Shown here: positions 24,871-34,276 of the stretch, in pieces
Position numbering within the stretch: position 1 is the first letter of the stretch
Layout: the number at the start of each line of letters is the position of its first letter
Assembly: GCA_017445115.1 (NCBI GenBank)
Contig: JAFSUU010000064.1
Span: forward strand, 4,557-68,556
Source of the DNA: Clostridia bacterium
Lineage (GTDB): Bacteria > Bacillota_A > Clostridia > Oscillospirales > CAG-272
Length of the DNA stretch: 64,000 bases
Reading direction: 5' to 3'
Translations under genes and position numbers: made by a program
The notes under the pieces: generated by a model
Databases searched by the model: none
What the model saw: the letters and a program-made list of their open reading frames with translations, nothing else
Told to the model about the DNA's origin: nothing

Positions 24871-25939
24871 TTCCGACGATCTCCTTCCACCTTTCAGATA
24901 ATTCTTTGTCGTCAAGAAGGTCGATCATAGTGGCGACGCTGTCGGCGGCGGATATACCGAAAACGTCAAAAATCACGGTTTGTTTTCCCTTGTCGGCAAA
25001 CCTCAACTGTTTCAAAGAGTAATCCGGATCGGAGTCGAAGCGCATCGCGGCGTCCGCAGCGCTCCTCAGCGACGCCGATGATTCATCAAGAAGTCCCGCC
25101 ATTTTCTGAACGTATGCCAGCAGAGCGAGTATTTGCGCCTGAGTCTTATCCATCACGTCCGGCTTTTCGGACCCCGTTTTCAGCCCGTTCAAAAGCTTCA
25201 CCCCCCACTCCGTGATGTCAAGTGCGGAAGTTATATCGTTTCTTTCGCGAAAGACGAAAACGTAATCGAATACGGCAGAAAGGATCGTCGACACTCCGCC
25301 TGCCAGCGCCTTCGACAGAAACGGCACAGCTTCTTCGGTACGGCCCATATAAGCCGCAAGATACGTTCCTATCTGCTCGTTGAAAACTCCTCCGGCGTTG
25401 TTTTCCTTCAGCAGTTCCAAACTCTTCTCGCGTTCATCAAGAAGGAACATAACGAGCGACATTTCCCCGCTGATCGTCGATTTGTTGATTCGGGGATCGG
25501 TATTCTGCGGGAGCAAGACTATCGCATGTTCGTAAAGATCGAGCGCGCGTCTCAACTGCCCGGCGTCGTGATTTCCGGAGCCGTATGCGAGGAAGATCCC
25601 GGCGCAGGTGTACACCACGTCAAAAGAATTCGGATACTTTCCGAGCGCCTTTTCCGCTTCGGCGATCGCGGCAGGATTAAACGTCTTACAGTACGAACAG
25701 ACCCTCTCCAGCATAAGATCCGGGCGGTTGTCCTTCATTTCGTAGCCGAGCAGTACGTCGACCGACGTATCGAAAAAATCCGCCATCTCTACTATCAGTT
25801 CAAGCTCCGGCAGCGACATACCGGTCTCCCATTTATGTACGGCGCCGACAGTCACTCCGAGCACCTCGGCAAGTTTTTCCTGCGTCATCTTTCGTTCTTT
25901 GCGAAACCTTCGGATATTCTCATTAAGCGTCAGTTTCAT
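24860..25939 (-). CDS. XRE-family transcriptional regulator with TPR-like C-terminus
   Basis: 359 residues. Residues 5-60 form a Cro/CI helix-turn-helix (IRRFRKERKMTQEKLAEVLGVTVGAVHKWE split by the turn). The rest is alpha-helical with TPR-like repeats (GQLRRALDLYEHAIVLL, MGRTEEAVPFLSKAL), as in peptide-sensing or load-sensing regulators of Firmicutes. It probably controls the overlapping MFS gene and itself. AGGAG precedes the ATG at 25939. Confidence 0.87.
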   Translation of the reverse strand: MKLTLNENIRRFRKERKMTQEKLAEVLGVTVGAVHKWETGMSLPELELIVEMADFFDTSVDVLLGYEMKDNRPDLMLERVCSYCKTFNPAAIAEAEKALGKYPNSFDVVYTCAGIFLAYGSGNHDAGQLRRALDLYEHAIVLLPQNTDPRINKSTISGEMSLVMFLLDEREKSLELLKENNAGGVFNEQIGTYLAAYMGRTEEAVPFLSKALAGGVSTILSAVFDYVFVFRERNDITSALDITEWGVKLLNGLKTGSEKPDVMDKTQAQILALLAYVQKMAGLLDESSASLRSAADAAMRFDSDPDYSLKQLRFADKGKQTVIFDVFGISAADSVATMIDLLDDKELSERWKEIVGNER

Positions 25940-26063
25940 AACAGTATTCTCCTTCGTTTTTCACCAATATTATACCTCAACAATCTGTACAAATCAATAC
26001 ACTAATGATACCGGAAAGATAATACTTTTTATACTGATGGTATTGTTTTCTCATCAACTCAGA

Positions 26064-26098
26064 TAAAAAACTCCGGCTCATTTGAAATGAACCGGAGT
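26064..26098 (-). terminator. Rho-independent terminator after cysK
   Basis: On the minus strand CTCCGGTTCATTT-CA-AATGAGCCGGAG then TTTTTTA, a 12-bp stem with one wobble. Confidence 0.9.
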
Positions 26099-26115
26099 GC
26101 ATATTATATTTCCGA

Positions 26116-27048
26116 TTACTCGGTAAAGAGAGGCGTGGAATAATATCTGTCGCCGCTGTCGGGGAGAAGCGCGACGATGACTTTTCCCTTGTTTTCCGGA
26201 CGCTTTGCAAGCGAAACCGCAGCGAAAAGCGCCGCTCCGGAGGAAATTCCTACCGAGATCCCCTCTTTCTTTGCGAGGAGTTTTGAAGTCGCGAAAGCGT
26301 CTTCGTTTGCGACTTTGAACACCTCGTCATAAACCGAGGTATTCAGAACGTCGGGTACGAATCCCGCACCGATTCCCTGGATCTTGTGAGGACCGGATCT
26401 GCCTTCGGAAAGGACGGGAGAGCTCTCCGGCTCGATCGCGACGACCTTGACGGCAGGATTCTGTTCTTTAAGAAATTCACCGGTACCGGTTACCGTTCCG
26501 CCCGTTCCGACGCCCGCAACGAATATATCGACCTTGCCGTCAGTGTCGTTCCAGATCTCGGGACCGGTGGTAGCCTTGTGGATAGCCGGGTTTGCAGGGT
26601 TGACGAACTGGCCGGGGATAAAGCTGTTCGGGATCTCCGCGGCGAGCTCTTCTGCTTTTGCGATAGCGCCCTTCATGCCCTTTGCGCCCTCTGTGAGGAC
26701 GATCTCGGCGCCGTAAGCTCTCAGAATGTTTCTTCTCTCAACGCTCATCGTCTCGGGCATCGTAAGGATGGTGCGGTATCCCTTTGCAGCGGCGATAGCG
26801 GCAAGTCCGATACCGGTATTGCCGGAAGTCGGCTCAATGATGACGGAGCCTTCCTTGAGAAGTCCTTTTTCCTCTGCGTCCTCGATCATCGCTTTCGCGA
26901 TCCTGTCTTTGACGCTTCCTGCCGGATTGAAATACTCGAGTTTTACGAGCAGCGTAGCTTCAAGTCCGAGTTCTTTTTCGATATTTACAGTCTCAACGAG
27001 GGGGGTGTTTCCTATAAGTCCGAGTGTTCCTTTATAAATCTTAGCCAT
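26116..27048 (-). CDS. cysK: Cysteine synthase A
   Basis: 310 residues, the usual length. PLP lysine in [11 protein letters not shown], substrate loop [11 protein letters not shown], phosphate-binding GTGGTVTG and C-terminal [15 protein letters not shown] all match O-acetylserine sulfhydrylase. It makes L-cysteine from O-acetyl-L-serine and sulfide. Downstream of metY by 45 bases on the same strand, so it is likely read from the metY promoter and repressed by the Rrf2 regulator when Fe-S/cysteine is ample. Confidence 0.96.
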   Translation of the reverse strand: MAKIYKGTLGLIGNTPLVETVNIEKELGLEATLLVKLEYFNPAGSVKDRIAKAMIEDAEEKGLLKEGSVIIEPTSGNTGIGLAAIAAAKGYRTILTMPETMSVERRNILRAYGAEIVLTEGAKGMKGAIAKAEELAAEIPNSFIPGQFVNPANPAIHKATTGPEIWNDTDGKVDIFVAGVGTGGTVTGTGEFLKEQNPAVKVVAIEPESSPVLSEGRSGPHKIQGIGAGFVPDVLNTSVYDEVFKVANEDAFATSKLLAKKEGISVGISSGAALFAAVSLAKRPENKGKVIVALLPDSGDRYYSTPLFTE

Positions 27049-27092
27049 GATAATTATCTCCTTGTTAAATTATTAAGTAATGTGTGTACCGG

Positions 27093-28379
27093 TCAGTTCA
27101 GCGCAGCAAAGCCCGCTTCGAGATCGGCTATTATGTCGTCGATATGCTCTGTGCCTATCGAAAGCCGAATTGTGTTCTGATGGATGTTCTGACTGTCAAG
27201 CTCTTCTTCCGAAAGCTGAGAGTGAGTGGTAGATGCCGGATGTATCACGAGGGATTTTACATCCGCTACGTTTGCGAGAAGTGAAAATATCTTCAGCCCG
27301 TCAATGAATTTCCAGGCTTCCTCACGCCCGCCTTTTATATCAAAGGTAAAGATCGATCCGCCGCCGTTCGGAAAATATTTTTTGTATAGCGCGTGCTGAG
27401 GATGATCGGGGAGAGACGGATGATTGACCTTTTCGACGAGAGGATGATTTGCGAGATATTCGACGACCTTTTTAGTATTCTCGGCATGACGTTCAAGGCG
27501 AAGCGAGAGAGTCTCGACTCCCTGAAGAAGCAGGAACGCGTTGAACGGCGAGATCGCAGCGCCGGTGTCGCGGAGCAGGATCGCGCGGATGTAAGTAACG
27601 AATGCCGCGGGACCGACCGCGTCTGCGAAAGATACGCCGTGGTAACTCGGATTCGGTTTTGCGATCGGCGCGTACTTATCGGCGCTCGCCTTCCAGTCGA
27701 ATTTGCCGGAATCAACTATGACACCGCCAAGCGTCGTACCGTGGCCGCCGAGGAATTTTGTCGCCGAGTGAACGACGATGTCCGCTCCGTGCTCGATGGG
27801 ACGGATGAGGTACGGTGTGCCGAACGTGTTGTCGATCACTACCGGAATACCGTTTGCGTGAGCAATTTCCGAGATTGCGTCGATATCGGGAATATCGCTG
27901 TTCGGATTGCCGAGCGTTTCGATGAAGACCGCTTTAGTGTTCGGCTTTATCGCCGCTTTTACTTCATTAAGATCATGTATGTCGACGAAGGTCGTCTCGA
28001 TGCCGTATTGAGGAAGAGTGTGGGCGAGCAAATTGTAGCTTCCGCCGTAGATCGTTTTCTGAGCGACGATGTGTTCGCCTTTCTGCGCCAGTGCTTCGAT
28101 AGTATAGGTTATCGCGGCTGCGCCGGATGCGAGGGCAAGCGCTGCGACGCCGCTTTCAAGCGCCGCGACTCTTTTTTCAAGAACGTCCTGAGTGGAGTTC
28201 GTAAGTCTTCCGTAAATGTTTCCCGGATCGGCGAGCCCGAAGCGTGCCGCTGCGTGTGCGCTGTTATGAAATACATAGGAAGTCGTCTGATATATCGGTA
28301 CCGCTCTCGAGTCGGTAGCGGGATCTGCCTGCTCCTGACCTACGTGGAGCTGAAGCGTTTCAAATTTATAGTTACTCAT
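27093..28379 (-). CDS. metY: O-acetylhomoserine sulfhydrylase / aminocarboxypropyltransferase
   Basis: 428 residues. Cys/Met metabolism PLP enzyme: YGRLTNSTQDVLEKRVAAL, the substrate-binding PNTKAVFIETLGNP, and PLP lysine in VHSATKFLGGHGT. The length and the N-terminus (FETLQLHVGQ) fit MetY rather than MetB/C. Makes homocysteine from O-acetylhomoserine and sulfide. Its promoter and operator are readable upstream (28527-28573). Confidence 0.93.
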   Translation of the reverse strand: MSNYKFETLQLHVGQEQADPATDSRAVPIYQTTSYVFHNSAHAAARFGLADPGNIYGRLTNSTQDVLEKRVAALESGVAALALASGAAAITYTIEALAQKGEHIVAQKTIYGGSYNLLAHTLPQYGIETTFVDIHDLNEVKAAIKPNTKAVFIETLGNPNSDIPDIDAISEIAHANGIPVVIDNTFGTPYLIRPIEHGADIVVHSATKFLGGHGTTLGGVIVDSGKFDWKASADKYAPIAKPNPSYHGVSFADAVGPAAFVTYIRAILLRDTGAAISPFNAFLLLQGVETLSLRLERHAENTKKVVEYLANHPLVEKVNHPSLPDHPQHALYKKYFPNGGGSIFTFDIKGGREEAWKFIDGLKIFSLLANVADVKSLVIHPASTTHSQLSEEELDSQNIHQNTIRLSIGTEHIDDIIADLEAGFAALN

Positions 28380-28526
28380 TGTAATTACCTCTCTTTAATA
28401 TATTGAATGTTTTTGTTACGTTCAACATCGGCACATTCGTCCGTTCTTAAGCCCGGTTTTTACAAGAGCTGAAATTCTGCTTTTCATAGGTTTTCCTTTC
28501 TTTCCGTCGGTCATTCACCTACTTAA

Positions 28527-28544
28527 CCTATCGGATTTGTAGGT
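28527..28544. promoter_or_regulatory. Operator 1, at the metY transcription start
   Basis: CCTATCGGATTTGTAGGT, immediately next to the -10 of the metY promoter, where a bound repressor would block start. Shares CCTATCGG-N4-GTAGGT with operators 2 and 3. Confidence 0.65.
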
Positions 28545-28573
28545 ATTCTACCACAGACTCTGTCAAATGTCAA
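28545..28573 (-). promoter_or_regulatory. Promoter of metY-cysK
   Basis: Minus strand TTGACA (28568-28573), 17-base spacer, TAGAAT (28545-28550). Confidence 0.8.
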
Positions 28574-28615
28574 TACCCAAATGCAAAAAAATCAAAAATT
28601 TTTTAAGCGCAATTA

Positions 28616-28633
28616 CCTATTGACAAAGTAGGT
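28616..28633. promoter_or_regulatory. Operator 2, overlapping the -35 of the Rrf2 gene
   Basis: CCTATTGACAAAGTAGGT; the -35 TTGACA lies inside it. Same half-sites as operator 1. Confidence 0.6.
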
Positions 28634-28648
28634 TTTATGGCTTATAAT
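28620..28648 (+). promoter_or_regulatory. Promoter of the Rrf2/nifS/iscU operon
   Basis: TTGACA (28620-28625), 17-base spacer, TATAAT (28643-28648): a full consensus sigma-A promoter. Confidence 0.88.
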
Positions 28649-28652
28649 ATTT

Positions 28653-28670
28653 ACATACTGAACCGATAGG
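28653..28670. promoter_or_regulatory. Operator 3, at the Rrf2 gene transcription start
   Basis: Minus strand CCTATCGGTTCAGTATGT, just after the -10. Together with operator 2 it would bracket the promoter, giving negative autoregulation. Confidence 0.6.
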
Positions 28671-28720
28671 TTTTATGCCATTAATATGCGGCTGACAATT
28701 AAGAAAGGTGCATTATAATT

Positions 28721-29161
28721 ATGATGATTTCGACACGGGGAAGATACGCTTTGCGCATAATGCTCGACATAGCGGAGTATCAGAGCGAGGGATATGTTTC
28801 TCTGAAAGACTCGGCAGAGAGGCAGGAGATCTCAAAAAAATATCTCGAACAGATAGTGACGATCCCGGGCGTTTCAAAAATGCTTGAAGCAAAAGGCGGT
28901 AAAAACGGCGGGTACCGTCTCGCAAAAGCTCCCCGCGAATACACCGTAGGCGACGTGCTTCGCGCGGCTGAGGGCACACTCTCCCCGGTCGCATGTCTCG
29001 AAAACGATCAGGCGTCGTGCGCGCGCAGTTCATATTGCGCCGTGTTGCCGATCTGGAAAGGCCTTGACGACGTGATCAACGAATATCTTGACGGCATCAC
29101 ACTTCAGGACGTTCTCGACCGTAAAGCCGAATACGACGGCGGGAACGATTATGTGATATGA
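28721..29161 (+). CDS. Rrf2-family regulator, IscR/CymR-like
   Basis: 146 residues. Winged helix at residues 1-65 (STRGRYALRIMLDIAEYQ, SKKYLEQIV, KNGGYRLAK). The C-terminal half has C-x6-C-x5-C (CLENDQASCARSSYC), the cysteine triad that binds an Fe-S cluster in IscR. Family members sense Fe-S status or, as CymR, respond to cysteine synthase. Both readings fit: it heads an Fe-S assembly operon and faces metY-cysK, which have the same operator. Confidence 0.92.
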   Translation: MMISTRGRYALRIMLDIAEYQSEGYVSLKDSAERQEISKKYLEQIVTIPGVSKMLEAKGGKNGGYRLAKAPREYTVGDVLRAAEGTLSPVACLENDQASCARSSYCAVLPIWKGLDDVINEYLDGITLQDVLDRKAEYDGGNDYVI

Positions 29162-29193
29162 AATTTTCAACTGTTTTCGGAGAATATAAATAA

Positions 29194-30393
29194 ATGAACG
29201 GAAAAACAATATACCTTGACAATGCGGCAACAACCAAAATGAGCAAAACGGCGATAAATGCGATGACGCCGTACTTTGATTCGATATACGGAAACCCGTC
29301 AAGCCTTCATTCGGTTGGACAGAAGGCGGCTGAAGCGCTTTTCGACGCAAGAGAACGCATCGCAAAATGTATCGGCGCCGCGGCGCGCGAGATCACATTT
29401 ACGTCGGGCGGAAGCGAAGCGGACAATCAGGCGATCGTCTCCGCGGCAAAGAACGGAGAACGCAAAGGCAAAAAGCACATTATTTCCACCGCGATAGAAC
29501 ATCACGCCGTCCTTCATACGCTGAAAAAACTTGAAAAAGAGGGATTTGAGATCACGCTGCTCGACGTCGGCGAATACGGCATCGTCAAGCCCGAGCAGGT
29601 AAAACAGGCGATACGCGACGACACCTGCCTCGTTACGGTTATGTTTGCAAATAACGAGATCGGAACGATACAGCCTATAAAAGAGATCGGAGCGATATGC
29701 CGCGAGGCGGGAGTACCGTTCCACACAGACGCCGTACAGGCGGCGGGACATATACGCGTTGACGTCGCAGATCAGAATATCGATATGCTGTCGGTATCGG
29801 CTCATAAGTTTCACGGCCCGAAAGGGATCGGATTTCTTTACGCAAAAAACGGAACGCGCCTTTCAAATATAATCGAAGGCGGGGCGCAGGAGCGCGGAAA
29901 ACGCGCCGGCACAGAAAATATTCCCGCTATCATGGGCATGGCTGCGGCGCTTGAAGAAGCGTGCGCAAAGATCGACGTGAACGCCGCAAAACTTATTTCG
30001 ATGCGGGACAAGCTTATTAATGAGCTTTCAAAGATACCGCACTCTATCCTCAACGGAGATAAAAACAGCAGACTCCCCGGAAACGTCAATTTCTGCTTTG
30101 AGGGAATAGAGGGAGAGTCGCTGCTGCTTCTTCTTGACGACAAAGGAGTTTGCGCTTCATCCGGCTCCGCCTGCACGTCCGGTTCTCTCGATCCGAGCCA
30201 CGTGCTTCTTGCGATCGGCAGACCTCACGAGATAGCGCACGGTTCGCTTCGTCTTTCGCTTTCCGAAGACAACACGGACGAAGAGATAGATTACACAGTC
30301 AAGGCGGTCGGAGAAGTAGTTGAATATCTCAGAAATATGTCCCCCGTTTGGCGTGACCTTGTGAGCGGCAAAAGAGATTATATAATTAAATGA
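29194..30393 (+). CDS. Cysteine desulfurase (NifS/IscS type)
   Basis: 399 residues. Aminotransferase class V fold: YLDNAATTKMS, PLP lysine in SVSAHKFHGPKGIGFLY, and the active Cys in ASSGSACTSGS. Takes sulfur from cysteine for Fe-S clusters and delivers it to the IscU encoded nine bases downstream. Internal length of the Cys loop matches the group I (NifS/IscS) class. No IscA, HscA/B or ferredoxin follow, the reduced set common in Clostridia. Confidence 0.95.
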   Translation: MNGKTIYLDNAATTKMSKTAINAMTPYFDSIYGNPSSLHSVGQKAAEALFDARERIAKCIGAAAREITFTSGGSEADNQAIVSAAKNGERKGKKHIISTAIEHHAVLHTLKKLEKEGFEITLLDVGEYGIVKPEQVKQAIRDDTCLVTVMFANNEIGTIQPIKEIGAICREAGVPFHTDAVQAAGHIRVDVADQNIDMLSVSAHKFHGPKGIGFLYAKNGTRLSNIIEGGAQERGKRAGTENIPAIMGMAAALEEACAKIDVNAAKLISMRDKLINELSKIPHSILNGDKNSRLPGNVNFCFEGIEGESLLLLLDDKGVCASSGSACTSGSLDPSHVLLAIGRPHEIAHGSLRLSLSEDNTDEEIDYTVKAVGEVVEYLRNMSPVWRDLVSGKRDYIIK

Positions 30394-30402
30394 GGTGAAA
30401 AT

Positions 30403-30837
30403 ATGGCTCTTTACAGTGAAAAAGTGATGGATCATTTCAGAAATCCGAGAAACGTCGGCGTTATTGAAGATGCTGACGGCGTCGGTGAAGTCGGCAACGC
30501 AAAATGCGGCGACATAATGAAGATCTATCTGAAGATAGAAAATGATATGATAGTTGACGTCAAATTCGAGACTTTCGGGTGCGGTTCCGCCATCGCTTCA
30601 AGTTCTATGGCGACCGAGCTCATAAAAGGCAAGCCGGTATCCGAAGCGCTGACACTTACAAACAAAGCCGTTGCCGAGGCACTTGACGGACTTCCGGCGT
30701 ACAAAATGCACTGCTCTGTCCTCGCGGAAGAAGCGATCAAAAAAGCGCTGAAAGATTACTACGATAAAAACGGAATAGAGTACGATCATACTCTGTTCCC
30801 CGACTGCGAAAGCTGCGCTCATTGCGGCGAAGAATAA
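30403..30837 (+). CDS. Fe-S cluster assembly scaffold IscU/NifU N-terminal type
   Basis: 144 residues. Conserved cysteines in NAKCGDIMKIY, TFGCGSAIASSS and KMHCSVLAEEAI match the three ligands of IscU/NifU scaffolds. The C-terminus adds CESCAHCGEE, a cysteine-rich tail typical of the clostridial NifU-like short proteins. AGGTGAAAAT precedes the ATG. Ends in a strong nested terminator. Confidence 0.95.
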   Translation: MALYSEKVMDHFRNPRNVGVIEDADGVGEVGNAKCGDIMKIYLKIENDMIVDVKFETFGCGSAIASSSMATELIKGKPVSEALTLTNKAVAEALDGLPAYKMHCSVLAEEAIKKALKDYYDKNGIEYDHTLFPDCESCAHCGEE

Positions 30838-30854
30838 GCGCAGTCTGAAACTGC

Positions 30855-30915
30855 AAAAAACGCCTGTTTTGCCGACTGTTCTTAAGGACAGTCGGCATAT
30901 AAACAGGCGTTTTTG
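30855..30915. terminator. Nested-hairpin terminator, bidirectional
   Basis: Outer stem AAACGCCTGTTT with AAACAGGCGTTT, inner stem TGCCGACTGT with ACAGTCGGCA; A-run on the left and TTTTT on the right. Serves both iscU (+) and the flavoprotein gene (-). Confidence 0.88.
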
Positions 30916-30927
30916 ATTTATAAGAGA

Positions 30928-31515
30928 TCAATACTCCGGTAAGCCGAGCGTCTCTTTTCCGAGCGAGATCGATTTTACGAGGAACGCCATATTCTTTGCA
31001 AGGTTTCTCATCGTCCGGAGTCCCTCATCGTCCCGCTTGGCCTCTTTGGCAGTGTTGCCGTGGATGCTGTTCCAGTAAGTCGACGTTGCTATCGGCATTC
31101 CGCTGATCGCAAAATACTTGTTCAGCTCGTCGAAGGTCGAAGAAAGTCCGCCGCGCCTTGCGCTGACGACTGCCGCACCGACCTTCATGCGCTTTGAAAA
31201 ACCGGTGCTGAAAAAGAGCCGGTCGAGAAACGCGACGAGCGTCGCGTTCGCCGAGGCGTAGTATACGGGGGACGCAACAACAAGACCGTCAGCCTCCTTG
31301 AATTTCGGCGCGATCTCGTTCACCGCGTCGTCGAACGCGCACCGTCCGAGCTTATCGCACGCTCTGCAATCGACGCATCCGCGGACAGACCGGTTTCCTA
31401 TATGGATGATCTCGCACTCTATCCCTTCTTCGTCAAATACGCTTTTCATTTCACCAAGCGCCGTCGCGCAAACCCCGCTTTCGTGCGGAGAACCGTTAAT
31501 CATAAGTATTTTCAT
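30928..31515 (-). CDS. Flavodoxin-family NAD(P)H-dependent oxidoreductase
   Basis: 195 residues from ATG 31515, with GGAGGT at spacing 6; a longer start at 31560 has no site. MKILMINGSPHESG is the FMN phosphate loop, followed by the cysteine pair CVDCRACDKLGRC found in the iron-sulfur flavoprotein-like clade, and VASPVYYASANATLVAFLDR. Likely a reductase of quinones, nitro-compounds or an electron carrier. Monocistronic. Confidence 0.9.
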   Translation of the reverse strand: MKILMINGSPHESGVCATALGEMKSVFDEEGIECEIIHIGNRSVRGCVDCRACDKLGRCAFDDAVNEIAPKFKEADGLVVASPVYYASANATLVAFLDRLFFSTGFSKRMKVGAAVVSARRGGLSSTFDELNKYFAISGMPIATSTYWNSIHGNTAKEAKRDDEGLRTMRNLAKNMAFLVKSISLGKETLGLPEY

Positions 31516-31731
31516 CTCGTACCTCCGGGCATTTTTTATATTATATTCGGTTTTATTCAATATGACAAGCGCATTTTAACAAATATGACGTTTACGGCGG
31601 AAATATTGACCGTGTATTTCCGGAGAGAGGACGTATAATATTGACAATGAATATGATTTATGATATATTAAATGTCAGCCGGAGGGATCAGTATCCGAAC
31701 GTATTTTTCAACCGAAAAGGACAGTTTTCAG

Positions 31732-33444
31732 ATGAAATTTGATATTATATTTGTTACTTATAATTCTAAGAAATGGCTTAGGGGAAATCTTGAGAGCATT
31801 ATAAAGTCGGATTATGATCTTAAGTCTGAAGTATCCCTTTTCTATTACGACAATAAATCGACTGACGATACGCTTGCGGAGCTTGACGCACTCAAAGCGG
31901 AATACGGCGATTGTTTTGCTGAGTTTACCGTTATCCGCGGCAATAAAAACAAAGGATTTGGCTACGGAAACGACAAAGCGGCAAGGTGCGGTCACTCCGA
32001 ATACGTTTTCTTTTTGAACACTGACACGGAGATCAAGCCTGATACGCTTTCAGGGCTTGAAAAGAGAATTAAGGCGAACGAGGACGTCTTCTCCGTGTTT
32101 GAACTCCGCCAGGAGCCGTATGAACACCCGAAATACTATGATCCGGTGACCGGAGAAACTTCGTGGGCGAGCGGCGCCTGTCTGGTATTCAAGCGCGAAG
32201 TATACGAGAAGACAGGCGGTTTTGATAAAAACCTGTTTATGTACAGCGAGGACGTTGAGATTTGCTGGAGAGCCCGAAATAGCGGGTGTAGAATTAAATA
32301 CCTGTTTGATCTGGGTATTAATCACTATTCGTATCAGAATCCCGGACAGTTCAAGTGGATCTCATATGTTTACGGACATGTGAACAACTTGTATTTGAGG
32401 TGCAAATACGGCACTTTGAAGAATGCATTGAAAGGCGCTTATCTTACGGTGCGCGGAATGGTGCGCTGCCCGAATCCGAGCTTGACAAAAAAAGAAAACA
32501 ACAGAATAAAACGCAAAATCCGCAAGACGTTTTTCGGAATGTTTTTCAAGTATATCGGTGCAAGGATTTACAAGCATACCCATAAAGCGGCTCCTGAATT
32601 TGCCCCAAAATTTGTAAATGAGTTCGATTATGAATTGAACAAAGTGAATTTATATAGGTCTCCTCAAAGCGATCGCATTGATAATGATGTGACTGTCAGC
32701 GTGATCGTTCGCACTTGCGGAAGACCGGCCGTGTTGAGAGAAACGCTGAAGTCGCTCCGGAATCAGTCGTATCCTAATCTTGAAATCGTGGTGGTCGAAG
32801 ACGGGGAGAATAAGTCCGAACAAGTGGTAAAAGAGGAGTTCGGCGATCTAAATCTTAAGTATCAGGCTACCGGCGAACACGTCGGCAGAAGCAAAGCAGG
32901 CAACATTGCGTTGTCGCTTGCAACCGGAGATTATTTCAATTTTCTTGACGACGACGATCTCTTCTATTTTGATCACGTCGAAGTTCTCGTCAATGAAGCC
33001 GTAAAACACGGATATGACATTGTGTACGATACCGCGTTTGAAGCTCAGGCCAATGTAAGGTCAACGGATCCGTATGAATATGACGTATTGTTTATGACGA
33101 TCAGAGGCTTCAGCAGGTATAACAAAATGAGGCTCTATACAAACAATATTTTTCCTATTCAAACAGTAATGTTCAGCAGAAAAGTCTATGAAGAGTGCGG
33201 CGGGTTCGATGAGAATATGGACGCTCTTGAAGACTGGGATCTTTGGATAAGATTTTCTGAAAAATATCGCTTCAATTATGTTAACGACACCACTTCGATC
33301 TACAAAGTTCCGTGCGATACAAACGTTTCTGCCGAACGTCAGCTGCTGCTTGACAAGTATCTTAAGTATGTTATAGAAAAATATAGTGATAAAAAAGTTG
33401 AACTGACGTTTTCGGATCTGTACTATTTTCTCAACAACATTTAA
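31732..33444 (+). CDS. Two-domain glycosyltransferase family 2 protein
   Basis: 570 residues from ATG 31732 (AAAAGGACAG before it). First GT2 domain (residues 1-280) begins DIIFVTYNSKKWL and has FLNTDTEIKPD (metal-binding DxD-like) and SWASGACLVFKREVYEKTGG with DVEICWR. Second GT2 domain (about 330-570) has VSVIVRTCGRPAVLRETLKS, FLDDDDLFYFDHVE and EDWDLWIRFSE. Two GT-A modules in one chain suggest a bifunctional enzyme or a polymerase-like one building a surface glycan. No membrane helix is visible. First gene of an AT-rich glycan locus, but a terminator and new promoter separate it from the next. Confidence 0.9.
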   Translation: MKFDIIFVTYNSKKWLRGNLESIIKSDYDLKSEVSLFYYDNKSTDDTLAELDALKAEYGDCFAEFTVIRGNKNKGFGYGNDKAARCGHSEYVFFLNTDTEIKPDTLSGLEKRIKANEDVFSVFELRQEPYEHPKYYDPVTGETSWASGACLVFKREVYEKTGGFDKNLFMYSEDVEICWRARNSGCRIKYLFDLGINHYSYQNPGQFKWISYVYGHVNNLYLRCKYGTLKNALKGAYLTVRGMVRCPNPSLTKKENNRIKRKIRKTFFGMFFKYIGARIYKHTHKAAPEFAPKFVNEFDYELNKVNLYRSPQSDRIDNDVTVSVIVRTCGRPAVLRETLKSLRNQSYPNLEIVVVEDGENKSEQVVKEEFGDLNLKYQATGEHVGRSKAGNIALSLATGDYFNFLDDDDLFYFDHVEVLVNEAVKHGYDIVYDTAFEAQANVRSTDPYEYDVLFMTIRGFSRYNKMRLYTNNIFPIQTVMFSRKVYEECGGFDENMDALEDWDLWIRFSEKYRFNYVNDTTSIYKVPCDTNVSAERQLLLDKYLKYVIEKYSDKKVELTFSDLYYFLNNI

Positions 33445-33456
33445 CTGTTAAACAAA

Positions 33457-33508
33457 GTGTGTTTTCAGTTCACAGTATGATACCGTGAGCCGAAAACACA
33501 CGGTTTTT
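33457..33508 (+). terminator. Rho-independent terminator
   Basis: GTGTGTTTTC...TTCAC and GTGAGCCGAAAACACAC pair over about 15 positions, followed by GGTTTTT. Confidence 0.85.
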
Positions 33509-33586
33509 ATGTAAAAAAACAAAGGTGCTTTTGTCAAAGTTTAGCTTATTATTGATTATTTCTTCATATTTTTAGATATTATATTG

Positions 33587-33616
33587 TAGACAATATGACA
33601 GTAAATGTGATATAAT
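33587..33616 (+). promoter_or_regulatory. Promoter of the glycan operon
   Basis: TAGACA (33587-33592), 18-base spacer, TATAAT (33611-33616), in a 190-base AT-rich gap with no ORF. Confidence 0.6.
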
Positions 33617-33700
33617 AATATGAAAAGCTATAATTATCGTTATTTGTCTGAGAATATGTGCTTTTGTAGATAAGAAGTATATCAAAAAGGGAGCGAGAGT

Positions 33701-34276
33701 ATGTCAAGCTTTATGACGCCTGAGGAAATAGATCAGGTCGGGTTCAAATGCATTGGCAAAAATGTGTTGATCAGTAAAAAAGCAAGCTTTTATTCGCCGG
33801 AAAACATCACGTTGGGTGACAATGTAAGAATAGATGACTTTTGCATTTTGAGCGGAAAGATCAGCGTTGGCAGCTACGTACATATTGCAGCTTATTCCGC
33901 TTTGTTCGGAGGGATCGAAGGAGTTGTGATCTGTGACTTTTGCAACATTTCTTCAAGAGTTACGATTTACGCTTTGAGCGATGATTATTCCGGAGAATCT
34001 ATGACAAGCCCTTTGATACCCGATGAATATAAAAACGTTGAACATAAAAAAACCGTACTCGAAAAGCATGTTATCATAGGCTCAAACAGTGTTGTTCTTC
34101 CCGGTGCGGTTTTAGCGGAAGGTTCTTCATACGGAGCATTCAGCCTTGTAAAATCAAAGACCGAACCATGGTCGATTTATGCCGGGATCCCATGCAAAAA
34201 GATCAAAAAGCGAAGCAAAAAACTGTTGGATCTGGAAAATGAGTTTTTAAAAAATATCGCGGAGAAACAAAAATGA
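33701..34276 (+). CDS. Hexapeptide (left-handed beta-helix) acyltransferase
   Basis: 191 residues. Repeats of [LIV]-G-x4 seen at NITLGDNVRIDD, KISVGSYVHIAA, VICDFCNISS, VIIGSNSVVLPGAVLAEGSSYGAFS. Catalytic-His equivalents are not certain: the usual central His is in VHIAAYSAL. Similar to galactoside or nucleotide-sugar O/N-acetyltransferases. Overlaps the aminotransferase by four bases, a pairing often used to make dTDP-acetamido-deoxysugars. Confidence 0.85.
   Translation: MSSFMTPEEIDQVGFKCIGKNVLISKKASFYSPENITLGDNVRIDDFCILSGKISVGSYVHIAAYSALFGGIEGVVICDFCNISSRVTIYALSDDYSGESMTSPLIPDEYKNVEHKKTVLEKHVIIGSNSVVLPGAVLAEGSSYGAFSLVKSKTEPWSIYAGIPCKKIKKRSKKLLDLENEFLKNIAEKQK

Noticed and set aside
27393..28406. 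337-codon plus-strand ORF over metY
   Set aside because: Antisense shadow of a strongly conserved PLP enzyme.
28380..28720. Possible SAM or T-box riboswitch before metY
   Set aside because: The metY leader is too short from its promoter and shows no specifier or kink-turn features; operator sites explain control.
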